Source: Anaerolineaceae bacterium (GTDB taxonomy: Bacteria; Chloroflexota; Anaerolineae; Aggregatilineales; Phototrophicaceae). From it: a DNA stretch of 64,000 nucleotides. The DNA is taken from positions 124,001-188,000 of the forward strand of contig JACKCH010000012.1 of the NCBI GenBank assembly GCA_020634115.1, given 5' to 3'. A program made the position numbers and the translations under genes. This document shows positions 33,077-41,780 of the stretch, in pieces. Positions within the stretch are counted from its first letter, which is position 1, and every line of letters starts with the position of its first letter. The notes under the pieces were generated by a model. It was not told the DNA's origin. It saw nothing but the letters and a program-made list of their open reading frames with translations, and did no database searches.

Positions 33077-34138
33077 CTACAGTGCGTGTAGCACTGTCTC
33101 GGTAAATTCTTCGGTGCTGATGTAGCTGCCGCCGCGCGGGGCAATATCCGCAGTCCGCGCCCCGGATGCTAAGGCCGCTTCCACTGCGCCTTCCAGTGCC
33201 TTCGCTTCGTCTTCCAGTGCCAGGCTGTAGCGTAGTAGCATCGCGGCGCTCAACATCGTCCCGGTTGGATTGGCTTTGCCTTGCCCGGCGATGTCCGGCG
33301 CGGAACCGTGTATCGGCTCGTACAGCCCAAATTGGTCTGCACCAATCGAGGCCGACGGCAGCATCCCCAGTGAACCCGCCAGCACGGAGGCTTCGTCGGT
33401 GATAATGTCTCCGAACATATTGCCCGCCAGTACCACGTCAAAACTCGATGGACGGGTCATCAGGTACATGGTGCAGGCGTCCACCAGTACATGATCCAGC
33501 GCTACATCCGAATAATCCTCATGGACTTCAGTGACTGCCCGCCGCCACAGCCGCATCGACGCCAGGACGTTGGCCTTATCCACCGAAGTGAGTTTTTTGC
33601 GCCGTCCCTGGGCGGCACGGAACGCGACGTGGGCGACCCGTGTCACTTCCGGCACACTGTAGAGCATGGTGTCATAGGCACTGTCGCCGTCACCCTGTTC
33701 CTGGCGCGGCCCGAAGTAGGCGCCGCCGGTCAGTTCACGCACAAACAGAATGTCTACGTTTTCCAGTAGTTCCGCCCGCAGTGGTGTATATTGTGCCAGC
33801 GCGGGGTAGGCTTTCACCGGACGCAGGTTGGCGAAGAGTTCAAAATGTTTGCGGATTTTCAGTAACCCCTGTTCTGGGCGTACCGGGGCAGTGGGGTCTG
33901 ACCACTTTGGCCCGCCCACCGCGCCTAGCAGAATCGCGTCGGATTGTTCCGCGATCTTCAGGGTTGCATCCGGCAGCGCCGTGCCGGTGGTATCAATGGC
34001 GATGCCACCGATCAGGGCTTCATGAAACGTGAAGTCGTGGCCGTATTGCGTGGCGATTTTCGATAGCACTGTCATCGCCTGGGTGGTCACTTCGGGGCCA
34101 ATGCCGTCACCGGGAAGGACGGTAATGGTTGCTTTCAT
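33077..34138 (-). CDS. leuB: 3-isopropylmalate dehydrogenase
   Basis: Oxidises and decarboxylates 3-isopropylmalate in leucine synthesis. With LeuCD and CimA present it can also act on the methylmalate homologue in the citramalate route to isoleucine. The ATG at 34138 gives 353 residues starting MKATITVLPGDGIGPEV; the longer frame upstream is not conserved. The substrate-binding RELTGGAYFG and the NAD/metal region NMFGDIITDEASVLAGSLGMLPSAS are both present. The last gene of the ilv-leu run; it starts 31 bp after cimA. Confidence 0.95.
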   Translation of the reverse strand: MKATITVLPGDGIGPEVTTQAMTVLSKIATQYGHDFTFHEALIGGIAIDTTGTALPDATLKIAEQSDAILLGAVGGPKWSDPTAPVRPEQGLLKIRKHFELFANLRPVKAYPALAQYTPLRAELLENVDILFVRELTGGAYFGPRQEQGDGDSAYDTMLYSVPEVTRVAHVAFRAAQGRRKKLTSVDKANVLASMRLWRRAVTEVHEDYSDVALDHVLVDACTMYLMTRPSSFDVVLAGNMFGDIITDEASVLAGSLGMLPSASIGADQFGLYEPIHGSAPDIAGQGKANPTGTMLSAAMLLRYSLALEDEAKALEGAVEAALASGARTADIAPRGGSYISTEEFTETVLHAL

Positions 34139-34169
34139 AGGTATACTTGCTCCTTGCCGTGATAGATAC

Positions 34170-35759
34170 TTATTCGGTGATGGGCGGTGCAGCTTCGTGG
34201 GTGGTTGCCAGGGACAAACCGTACTCAACGCTGTCCACCAGCGCCCGCCAACTGGCATGAATGATGTTTGTGCCAGCCCCAACGGTACTCCAGCGGTGAT
34301 GTCCGCTCTGGGTATCAATCAGCACACGGGTCATAGCCGCTGTGCCGTTGTTGCTATCGGGGATACGTACCTTATAGTCGGCCAATTGGAAATCCGCCAA
34401 CTGCGGGTAACACGGTAGCAGCGCCTTCCGCAGCGCCAGGTCGAGCGCATTGACGGGGCCGTTACCCTCGGCAGCAGTATGCACAATATCACCGTTGATG
34501 TCGAGTTTAATCATGGCCTGGGAAAGCCCCTCGCGGTCAAGATGCTGGGCGACAATGACCGTGAAATCCAGCAGCGTAAACAGTGGTTTGTAGCCGGGGC
34601 GGGCGCGATGCAGCCGCACCGCAACGGAGGCCTCCGCACCTTCAAACACGAATCCTTCATTTTCGAGGCGCTTGATCTCGTCCAGGACTTTGATCGCTTC
34701 TTCTTTGCCGATGTCCAGGCCGAACTCCTCGGCCTTGCTCAACAGGTTGCCCTGTCCAGACAGGTCGGAAACCAGAATCCGCATTTCGTTGCCGATGCGC
34801 GATGGGTCAATATGCTGATAACTATCCACGTTGCGGCGGATCGCGGCCACATGGATGCCACCTTTATGTGCGAAGGCGCTTTTGCCCACATACGGCAGGT
34901 GATTATCGGGCGCGAGGTTGGCGATTTCCGCGACGGTGCGGGCCAGCACAGTGATATGTCGCAGGTTCTCTGGGTCGGGCAGGCACTGATACCCCATCTT
35001 GAGTTCCAAATCGGGGATAATGCTGCACAGATTGGCATTCCCACAGCGTTCCCCATAGCCGTTCACTGTCCCCTGTACCTGCACCGCACCGGCTTCAACG
35101 GCGGCCAGCGTGTTCGCCACCGCCAATTCACCATCATTGTGGGTATGGATGCCGACCTTGGTATTCGGGAAGGCTTGCTTGACCATTTCGACATAGCGCG
35201 TGACTTCCCAGGGGAGTGTCCCGCCGTTGGTATCGCACAGCACCAGCATGTCCGCGCCGCCTTCAACCGCCGCTGCCAGCGTATCCATCGCGTATTCCAT
35301 GTCGAGTTTCGTGCCGTCGAAGAAGTGTTCCGCGTCGTAGATCACCTCTTTGCCCAGGCTTTTGAGATAGCGCAGACTCTCCCGAATCATGCGCAGATTC
35401 TCTTCGGGCGTCGTTTGCAGCACATCGGTCACATGCAGCATGGAGGTTTTGCCGACCACCGTCACCACCGGCGTTTGCGAATCGACCAGCGCCTGAATAT
35501 TGGGGTCGTTAGCCGGGTCACTGTTCTTGCGGCAGGTTGAACCGAATGCGGCGATTTTGGCGTGTTGCAAATCCATATCACGCACGGCTTCAAAATAGGC
35601 GGCGTCTTTAGGGTTGGAACCCGGCCAGCCACCTTCAATATAGGCCACCCCCAGGTTATCCAGCAGGCGCGTGATTTTGAGTTTGTCGGCTACCGAAAGC
35701 GAGATGTTCTCGCGCTGCGTGCCGTCACGGAGGGTTGTATCATAGATAGCGATGGTCAT
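34170..35759 (-). CDS. cimA: Citramalate synthase
   Basis: Condenses pyruvate and acetyl-CoA to citramalate, the entry to threonine-independent isoleucine synthesis. It is 529 residues. The HMGL-type barrel starts YDTTLRDGTQRENISLS. The phrases IEGGWPGSNPKD and FFDGTKLDMEYAMDTLAAAVEGGADMLVLCDTNGG are typical of the CimA branch and differ from LeuA. GIHTHNDGELAVANTLAAVEAG carries the metal-binding His pair. The C-terminal regulatory domain is present (residues 380-520), so feedback inhibition by isoleucine is possible. It lies between leuD and leuB. Confidence 0.93.
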   Translation of the reverse strand: MTIAIYDTTLRDGTQRENISLSVADKLKITRLLDNLGVAYIEGGWPGSNPKDAAYFEAVRDMDLQHAKIAAFGSTCRKNSDPANDPNIQALVDSQTPVVTVVGKTSMLHVTDVLQTTPEENLRMIRESLRYLKSLGKEVIYDAEHFFDGTKLDMEYAMDTLAAAVEGGADMLVLCDTNGGTLPWEVTRYVEMVKQAFPNTKVGIHTHNDGELAVANTLAAVEAGAVQVQGTVNGYGERCGNANLCSIIPDLELKMGYQCLPDPENLRHITVLARTVAEIANLAPDNHLPYVGKSAFAHKGGIHVAAIRRNVDSYQHIDPSRIGNEMRILVSDLSGQGNLLSKAEEFGLDIGKEEAIKVLDEIKRLENEGFVFEGAEASVAVRLHRARPGYKPLFTLLDFTVIVAQHLDREGLSQAMIKLDINGDIVHTAAEGNGPVNALDLALRKALLPCYPQLADFQLADYKVRIPDSNNGTAAMTRVLIDTQSGHHRWSTVGAGTNIIHASWRALVDSVEYGLSLATTHEAAPPITE

Positions 35760-35774
35760 GGCAAACTCCCTTGT

Positions 35775-36386
35775 TTAACCGGGAACGGTCTGTACGCGGC
35801 CTGGATGGCGGTTTTCGTAAGCGACAATATCATCGTCCTGTCCCAAGAGGAATCCGAGTTGGTCGACTCCATTGAGCAGGCAGTGACGGGCGAAACTGTC
35901 TATCGGGAACGGCACGCCGCGCCCGTCGGGCAACGTAAGAGTCTGGGTTTCCAGGTCAATCGTGACGGCGGAGGCCGGGTCTTCCTGTGCCAGACTGATA
36001 AGCTGCTGGTGCGTTTCTTCGTCTACCACAATCGGCAGCAGCCCATTCTTGAGGGCGTTATTCTTGAAAATGTCCGCGAAATAGGTACTGACAATCGCCT
36101 TAAAGCCCGCGCCTAGCAACGCCCAGGGTGCATGTTCCCGCGAACTGCCACAGCCGAAGTTATGTCCGCCGATGAGGACTTCCGCCCCCTGGTAATCGGG
36201 TTGGTTCAACACAAAATCGGGTTTCGGCGTGCCATCGGCCTCATAGCGCCAGTCGGAGAAGCAGCCCGCACCCAACCCGGCTTTATCCGTCACTTTCAGG
36301 AAACGCGCCGGGATAATCTGATCGGTATCAATATCATTGATCGGCAGGGCGACGATACGCCCGCTGAATGTACGAATCGGTTCCAT
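35775..36386 (-). CDS. leuD: 3-isopropylmalate dehydratase small subunit
   Basis: Small subunit of isopropylmalate isomerase, working with LeuC. It is 203 residues. It starts with the swivel-domain segment ALPINDIDTDQIIPARFLK and has the substrate loop GHNFGCGSSREHAPWAL. The start codon shares one base with the leuC stop, so translation is coupled. In the citramalate pathway the same enzyme isomerises citramalate to methylmalate. Confidence 0.96.
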   Translation of the reverse strand: MEPIRTFSGRIVALPINDIDTDQIIPARFLKVTDKAGLGAGCFSDWRYEADGTPKPDFVLNQPDYQGAEVLIGGHNFGCGSSREHAPWALLGAGFKAIVSTYFADIFKNNALKNGLLPIVVDEETHQQLISLAQEDPASAVTIDLETQTLTLPDGRGVPFPIDSFARHCLLNGVDQLGFLLGQDDDIVAYENRHPGRVQTVPG

Positions 36387-37816
36387 TAGTTGCTCATCTC
36401 CCTCGGATCAGTGACGACGCCAGTCACGGCGGCGGCGACGGCAGTGAGTGGGCTGGCGAGGAAAGTGCGCCCGCCTTTGCCTTGGCGTCCCTCGAAATTA
36501 CGGTTGCTGGTGCTTACAGCGTACTGGCCGGGTTGCAGTTGGTCGCCGTTCATGGCGATGCACATTGAACAACCGGCTTCGCGCCATTCCGCGCCCGCCG
36601 CCCGGAAAATTTCGTGCAGCCCTTCGGCTTCGGCCTGGACTTTTACCCGTTGCGAGCCAGGGACAACCATCATCCGTACACTGTCGGCCACTTTGCGCCC
36701 TTTAATCATGGCTGCCGCTTCCCGCAGGTCGGAAATGCGCGAGTTGGTGCAGCTCCCCAGGAACACTACGTCAATCGGTTTGCCAAGCAGCGATTGTCCT
36801 GGTTGCAAACCCATATAACGCAGCGCTTTATCCAGCGCGATTTTCTGGCTGACATCGCTCAGTTTGTCCGGGTCGGGGACGGCGCTGGTGATAGACATAC
36901 CCATGCCGGGGTTTGTCCCATAGGTAATCATTGGCACGAGTTCGTCCGCATTCAGCACCACTTCGTTATCAAACGTCGCACCGTCATCGGTGGGCAGCGT
37001 CCGCCATCCAGCGACTGCTGCGTCCCAATCCGCGCCTTGCGGGGCATACGGACGCCCGGCGATATACTCAAAAGTGGTGTCATCCGGCGCGATCATCCCG
37101 GCGCGGGCGCCGCCTTCAATGGACATATTGCAGATGGTCATCCGGCCTTCCATGCTCAGTCCTCGAATCGCTTCGCCCATGTACTCGAACACGTAGCCCG
37201 TACCGCCGCCGATGCCGATTTTAGCGATGACCGCCAGGATGATGTCTTTGGCCGTCACGCCGGGGGCGAGTTTCCCGTTGACGCGCACCGCCATTGTTTT
37301 TGGCTGGTTTTGCAGCAGGCATTGGGACGCCAGCACATGGCCGACTTCACTCGTGCCAATGCCGAACGCCAGCGCCCCGAACGCGCCGTGTGTACTGGTA
37401 TGACTGTCGCCGCAGACAATCGTCATGCCCGGCTGGGTCAGCCCTTGTTCCGGGCCGATTACATGCACGATACCCTGGTTTTCTGTCCCCAGGTCGTACA
37501 ATGGAACACCGAAATCGTTGCAGTTCTGCCGCATCACGTCCAACTGCGCGGCGGCCATTGTATCCAGCACCGGGATGATCCCGGCGGCGTTGCGCGGGGT
37601 GGTGGGCGTGCTGTGATCCATCGTCGCAATCGTGCGGTCTGGCCGGCGGACTTTCAGGCCGCGTTCCCGCAGCATAGAAAATGCCTGCGGGGATGTCACC
37701 TCATGGACGAGGTGCAGATCAATATACAGGATGGCCGGTGTATCCTGTGTTTGGGGTTGAACCAGGTGGTTCTCCCAGACTTTCTCAAACAGAGTGCGTG
37801 GAGTAGATGCGGTCAT
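36386..37816 (-). CDS. leuC: 3-isopropylmalate dehydratase large subunit
   Basis: Aconitase-family [4Fe-4S] enzyme of 476 residues. Cluster cysteines are visible in FLGSCTNSRI (near 357) and in the AGCSMCIAMN pair near residue 420. The segments VCGDSHTSTHGAFGALAFGIGTSEVGHVLA and GYVFEYMGEAIRGLSMEGRMTICNMSIEGGARAG are typical of bacterial LeuC. Upstream of the start are three TTGGGATA copies (37817-37844) whose GGG may serve as the ribosome site. It follows leuA after 179 bp containing a palindromic repeat. Confidence 0.96.
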   Translation of the reverse strand: MTASTPRTLFEKVWENHLVQPQTQDTPAILYIDLHLVHEVTSPQAFSMLRERGLKVRRPDRTIATMDHSTPTTPRNAAGIIPVLDTMAAAQLDVMRQNCNDFGVPLYDLGTENQGIVHVIGPEQGLTQPGMTIVCGDSHTSTHGAFGALAFGIGTSEVGHVLASQCLLQNQPKTMAVRVNGKLAPGVTAKDIILAVIAKIGIGGGTGYVFEYMGEAIRGLSMEGRMTICNMSIEGGARAGMIAPDDTTFEYIAGRPYAPQGADWDAAVAGWRTLPTDDGATFDNEVVLNADELVPMITYGTNPGMGMSITSAVPDPDKLSDVSQKIALDKALRYMGLQPGQSLLGKPIDVVFLGSCTNSRISDLREAAAMIKGRKVADSVRMMVVPGSQRVKVQAEAEGLHEIFRAAGAEWREAGCSMCIAMNGDQLQPGQYAVSTSNRNFEGRQGKGGRTFLASPLTAVAAAVTGVVTDPREMSN

Positions 37817-37932
37817 TATCCCAAGTATCCCAAATTTATCCCAATAGTGTTATTGAACGAATGGCAGATAGGGGTGGTGAGCGAAACGCCTGTCTTTAGG
37901 TTGTTTATGATGTGATTCACGGCGTTTCCCAG

Positions 37933-37954
37933 GGGGCATGATACATCATGCCCC
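37933..37954. repeat. Perfect palindromic repeat (GCCCCTAC type)
   Basis: GGGGCATGAT and ATCATGCCCC are perfect 10-bp arms around AC, followed by TAC, as in the other GTAGGGGC units. It lies in the 179-bp leuA-leuC gap. Confidence 0.7.
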
Positions 37955-37995
37955 TACAACGCGTCGCAATAACCACCAAGATCAGCGTTTTGCTC

Positions 37996-39606
37996 TTATT
38001 TATTGCCGATATTGATCGTGGCGACATCGCCTTCGGGCTGATGCCCGCCCAGCCCCATCACGGCTACCATGCGGTTGACCGCTGCCAGATAGGCTTTGAC
38101 GCTGGCGACCACAATATCCGAATCTGCGCCATACCCACCAAACGAACGGCTGTCATCCGGCGGGGAAATGCGAACCGTCACCTCACCCAGCGCGTCAATC
38201 CCTTCGGTGACGCTATGCACGCTGTATTCGATCAGCGTATTCGGCGCTTGCACGATGGCATCAACCGCTTTGAAGCAGGCATCCACCGGGCCAGCCCCGA
38301 CAGCGGCATACACGGTGCTATTTCCGCCTGGGTTCTTCAATTTGGCCGTGGCGGTAGGCATTCCCATCGTGCCGCATGTCACCTGAATGTCTTCCAGGCT
38401 GAAAATCTCCTCTGGTCCGTGAAATTCATCGGCAATCAGGGCTTCCAGGTCAGCATCTGTGACGTTCTTCTTGGCGTCAGCCAGCACCTTGAAGCGTCCG
38501 AAAACCTGGTTCAGGGCGTCTCCTTCAATCTTGTAGCCCAGTTCTTCCAGACGGGCTTTTAGGGCGTGCCGTCCACTGTGCTTACCCAGCACGAGGCGGC
38601 TCTGTGCCAGCCCGACGCTATCGGGCGTCATGATTTCATAGGTGCTGGAGTTCTTCAGTACGCCGTCCTGGTGAATGCCGGCTTCGTGGGCGAAGGCGTT
38701 GCTACCCACTACCGCCTTGTTCGGCTGAACGTGAATCCCGGTGTAGTTGCTCACGAGGCGGCTGGTTTTCATGATTTCGCGGGTACTGATATTGGTTTGC
38801 AGCCCGTAAAACTGGGGACGGGTGTGCAGCGCCATCACGACTTCTTCCAGGCTGGTGTTTCCGGCGCGTTCGCCAATCCCGTTGACCGTTACTTCGACCT
38901 GTCGCGCCCCGGCGACGACCCCCGCCAGGGTGTTGGCGGTTGCCAGTCCCAGGTCATTGTGGCAGTGAACCGACCAGGTGACACCGCTGCCCAGCCCGGC
39001 GTTGGGTGTTTCGGCGATCAGGCTGGCAATCGTCTCCTGCCATTCCTGCGGCGTCACATAGCCCACCGTATCCGGGATATTGAGGGTGGTTGCGCCACAC
39101 TGTACCGCCAACGTGCAGACTTCCACCAAGAAAGCCGGGTCAGTGCGTCCGGCATCCATCGGGCTGAACTCCACGTCCTCGCACAGGCTGCGGGCCAGCG
39201 TCACCGACTTGCGGATGGCTTCAAGCGCCTGTTCCCGCGTCATGCCGGTCTGGTATTGCAGGTGAATGTCGGATGTGCCGAGGAAGGTGTGAATACGCGG
39301 ATGGACTGCATCTTTGACACCTTCCCAGCAGGTACGGATGTCACTTTCGACAGCGCGTGCCAGCCCGCAGATCACCGGGCCATCTTCCGTACCCACTTCA
39401 CGGGCGATGCGCTGGACAGCGGCCAGATCATCCGGGGAGGCCGCCGGGAAACCCGCTTCAATAATATCCACGCCCAGGCGGGCAAGCTGGCGGGCGATTT
39501 CCAGTTTTTCGGCGCTGCTCAGGGTTGCGCCGGGGCTTTGTTCGCCATCGCGCAGGGTGGTATCGAAAATGCGGACGGTGTTTTGATCCATTTTACGTGC
39601 AGACAT
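37996..39606 (-). CDS. leuA: 2-isopropylmalate synthase
   Basis: First committed enzyme of leucine synthesis, condensing 2-ketoisovalerate with acetyl-CoA. It is 536 residues. The barrel starts FDTTLRDGEQSPGATL. The metal-binding region is WSVHCHNDLGLATANTLAGVVAGARQVEVTVNGIGERAGN, and the C-terminal leucine-binding regulatory domain is present (about residues 395-520), so feedback inhibition is expected. The ATG at 39606 has an AAAGGA site; a second ATG five codons in is possible. The ribosome site lies in one arm of an inverted repeat, and a small upstream frame precedes it. Confidence 0.96.
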   Translation of the reverse strand: MSARKMDQNTVRIFDTTLRDGEQSPGATLSSAEKLEIARQLARLGVDIIEAGFPAASPDDLAAVQRIAREVGTEDGPVICGLARAVESDIRTCWEGVKDAVHPRIHTFLGTSDIHLQYQTGMTREQALEAIRKSVTLARSLCEDVEFSPMDAGRTDPAFLVEVCTLAVQCGATTLNIPDTVGYVTPQEWQETIASLIAETPNAGLGSGVTWSVHCHNDLGLATANTLAGVVAGARQVEVTVNGIGERAGNTSLEEVVMALHTRPQFYGLQTNISTREIMKTSRLVSNYTGIHVQPNKAVVGSNAFAHEAGIHQDGVLKNSSTYEIMTPDSVGLAQSRLVLGKHSGRHALKARLEELGYKIEGDALNQVFGRFKVLADAKKNVTDADLEALIADEFHGPEEIFSLEDIQVTCGTMGMPTATAKLKNPGGNSTVYAAVGAGPVDACFKAVDAIVQAPNTLIEYSVHSVTEGIDALGEVTVRISPPDDSRSFGGYGADSDIVVASVKAYLAAVNRMVAVMGLGGHQPEGDVATINIGNK

Positions 39607-39610
39607 GATC

Positions 39611-39687
39611 GGGTGATCCTTTCTATGCTAGAAGAGTTGGTTTTCAGGCTAAGGTCAGCAAGGCCATCTTCTGCCATACGATCACCC
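39611..39687 (-). promoter_or_regulatory. Inverted repeat enclosing the leuA leader, overlapping the leuA ribosome site
   Basis: Perfect 8-bp arms: mRNA GGGTGATC (39687-39680) and GATCACCC (39618-39611). The second arm begins within the AAAGGATC ribosome site of leuA, so pairing would hide it. The first arm belongs to AAGGGGGTGATC, itself a near-complete match to the anti-SD of 16S rRNA. Confidence 0.4.
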
Positions 39688-39718
39688 CCTTTCTGACAAC
39701 GCCAGCTTCATCATCCAT
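39644..39718 (-). CDS. Short upstream reading frame before leuA (candidate leader peptide)
   Basis: Twenty-four codons reading MDDEAGVVRKGVIVWQKMALLTLA and stop, with a GGGGAG ribosome site at ideal spacing inside the end of the GNAT gene. It has three Leu codons near the end and five Val/Ile codons. It passes through one arm of the inverted repeat that could hide the leuA ribosome site. Translation might control leuA, but codon bias toward Leu is modest, so a chance frame is possible. Confidence 0.3.
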   Translation of the reverse strand: MDDEAGVVRKGVIVWQKMALLTLA

Positions 39719-39723
39719 ACAAC

Positions 39724-40578
39724 TTACTCCCCAAAGTGATACTCATCCACGTCGCTCACCGGACGATAGCCGATGTCCTGATAGATGTGGTTAGAAGTCG
39801 GATTACTTAAATCCGTGTAGAGAAAACAGAATTTGCGCCCACTATCCAGCAGTACCTGACTGAGTGCCGCCACGCACGCGCTGGCATAACCGCGCTTGCG
39901 GAACTCCGGCGGCGTATACACGGCACCGATACGGATACCGTGTGGGGTAGGGCCGGTGCTGCCCGCCATTGAGACTGGTTGCCCGTTATCTTCCCACAGG
40001 TACAGCCCGCGTGTGTTGGAGGTCAGGAAATTCTCAACCGAACGTTCAGCCTGCTCCTGATTGACTTCGCCCATCGCCTCCTGGTGGAACGCACCGAGCC
40101 ACGCTACCAGCAAATCCCGATCATTTCGCGTTGCCCGGCGAAATGTACCTGGAATATTCTCAGGGGCGTTCACCTTGTCCAGTCGGTAGATGCGCTGCGC
40201 CATGTGAAGATGGCTGCTTTTTCTGGTCAGGGTTGTCCAGTGTTCTGCAAAAGCTTGGCTGATGGTCTTCGGGCCGGAAACGCCGGGTAGTGACTCGCCG
40301 TATAACAGGTAAACATCCTGCGTGATTAAGTCCAGCACAGCATGATCTTCCGGTATTTCGGAAAGGATCAGGTTGTGGGGCGGCGTGCGGAAGGCCACCG
40401 CAATCATCGCTCCATCCTTTTCCACACAGGCCAGGTAGGGCGGCAGCTTGTATTCGTTCGTCGTGAGCAGAGTCGTCGTCAGCCCCAGAATCAGGTTATG
40501 TTCGGCTTCTCGCGCTTGCAGGAAGTCCGTAACCCGTTCCGCGAAGGCGGCGGCGCTGTCAAAACGAATGAGCTGCAT
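39724..40578 (-). CDS. GNAT-family N-acetyltransferase
   Basis: Protein of 284 residues with a C-terminal GNAT domain (about residues 145-284). RIGAVYTPPEFRKRGYASACVAALSQ contains the acetyl-CoA-binding Arg-x-x-Gly-x-Ala loop, and LYTDLSNPTSNHIYQDIGYRPVSD is the closing motif. The N-terminal half (residues 1-130) is a second, degenerate GNAT-like region. The substrate is unknown. It lies in the same direction between ilvC and leuA within the branched-chain operon, 53 bp from ilvC, so it is probably cotranscribed; why is unclear. Confidence 0.85.
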   Translation of the reverse strand: MQLIRFDSAAAFAERVTDFLQAREAEHNLILGLTTTLLTTNEYKLPPYLACVEKDGAMIAVAFRTPPHNLILSEIPEDHAVLDLITQDVYLLYGESLPGVSGPKTISQAFAEHWTTLTRKSSHLHMAQRIYRLDKVNAPENIPGTFRRATRNDRDLLVAWLGAFHQEAMGEVNQEQAERSVENFLTSNTRGLYLWEDNGQPVSMAGSTGPTPHGIRIGAVYTPPEFRKRGYASACVAALSQVLLDSGRKFCFLYTDLSNPTSNHIYQDIGYRPVSDVDEYHFGE

Positions 40579-40595
40579 CTCTGTCTATACCTCGC

Positions 40596-40620
40596 GTAGG
40601 GGCGGGATATGTGTCCCGCC
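40596..40620. repeat. GTAGGGGC-type palindromic repeat
   Basis: GTAGG then GGCGGGA and TCCCGCC arms around a 6-nt loop, in the ilvC-GNAT gap. Confidence 0.7.
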
Positions 40621-40631
40621 GATGATTATCG

Positions 40632-41642
40632 TTACGATTCTTGCTTGATCTTCTTGGCGCTCAGGAACGGCATCATATCCCGCAGTTCCTCACCAACCTG
40701 TTCAATCAGCAGGCTGTGTTCGGTCTTGCGGCGGGGTGTGAAGTTGGGACGCCCGTTCTTGTTCTCATCAATCCAGGTGCGGGCGAAGCTGCCATCCTGA
40801 ATCTTACCAAGAACGCCGCTCAGTTCTTCCTTCACCAGCCCTTCGATCATGTCCCCGACGACGTATCCGCCGTATTCCGCCGTATCGCTCACGCTGTACC
40901 ACATATAGCTCAACCCGCCCTGATAGAGCAGGTCAACGATCAGCTTCAGCTCGTGCATACACTCAAAATAGGCGACTTCGGGCTGGTATCCGGCTTTGAC
41001 CAGGGTTTCAAATGCCGAGCGGATCAGCGCCGTTACGCCACCGCACAGGATTGTCTGTTCCCCAAACAGGTCAGTTTCCGTTTCTTCTTTGAAGGTGGTT
41101 TCGATCACCCCGGCGCGGGTGCAGCCAATCGCACGGGCATACGCCAGCCCCAGCGCCTTCGCGTTTCCGGTGGCATCTTGCTGGACAGCCAGCAGCCCCG
41201 GTGTGCCAGCGCCTTCCGTGAACACTTCACGAACACGGTGGCCGGGGGCTTTCGGAGCGACCATCGTCACATCCACGTTTTCCGGTGGTGTGATTTCGCC
41301 AAAGTGGATGTTGAAGCCGTGCGCGAACATCAGCATACTGCCGGGTTTCAGGTTCGGGCCGATGGACTCGGCATAAACGGCGGCCTGCTTGGTATCCGGG
41401 ATCAGCACCATCACAATGTCGGCGGCTTTCGTAGCATCCGCCACAGAATAGACCGTCAGGCCATCCGCTTCAGCTTTCGCGCGGCTCTTACTGCCTTCGT
41501 GCAGACCAACTACCACTTTCACGCCGCTGTCTTTGGCATTCAGCGCGTGGGCGTGTCCCTGGCTGCCATAACCAATAACGGCAATCGTTTTGCCATTCAG
41601 CAGGGATAAATCAGCGTCTTTATCATAGTAAATTGTTGCCAT
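40632..41642 (-). CDS. ilvC: Ketol-acid reductoisomerase
   Basis: Second common step of valine, leucine and isoleucine synthesis, converting acetohydroxy acids to dihydroxy acids with NAD(P)H and Mg. It is 336 residues, the short class I form. The nucleotide loop is IGYGSQGHAHALN. Metal ligands lie in DLFGEQTILCGG and in the C-terminal SDTAEYGG region. The C-terminal knotted helical domain is complete. It follows ilvN after 138 bp containing a strong hairpin. Confidence 0.97.
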   Translation of the reverse strand: MATIYYDKDADLSLLNGKTIAVIGYGSQGHAHALNAKDSGVKVVVGLHEGSKSRAKAEADGLTVYSVADATKAADIVMVLIPDTKQAAVYAESIGPNLKPGSMLMFAHGFNIHFGEITPPENVDVTMVAPKAPGHRVREVFTEGAGTPGLLAVQQDATGNAKALGLAYARAIGCTRAGVIETTFKEETETDLFGEQTILCGGVTALIRSAFETLVKAGYQPEVAYFECMHELKLIVDLLYQGGLSYMWYSVSDTAEYGGYVVGDMIEGLVKEELSGVLGKIQDGSFARTWIDENKNGRPNFTPRRKTEHSLLIEQVGEELRDMMPFLSAKKIKQES

Positions 41643-41702
41643 GTAGCCTGTTTCTCCGATTTTAGATGACTAAAGTAAACCCGCTTTGGCCTCTCCCGGA
41701 TA

Positions 41703-41741
41703 CTCGCCCTGTGTTTCCTGCCCACTGAAAAACAGGGCGAG
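41703..41741. promoter_or_regulatory. Hairpin in the ilvN-ilvC gap
   Basis: Perfect 10-bp arms CTCGCCCTGT and ACAGGGCGAG with a 19-nt loop and no T-run. Possibly an mRNA processing or stability element between the two genes. Confidence 0.4.
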
Positions 41742-41780
41742 GCCGGATAAGGAGGAGTTCAGCAAGCGAAAATACACACA

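Noticed and set aside
34479..41609. Very long plus-strand frames opposite cimA, leuC, leuA and ilvC (up to about 430 codons)
   Set aside because: They run exactly antisense to well-supported genes in GC-rich DNA, lack ribosome sites and show no recognisable domains. They are mirror frames caused by codon bias.
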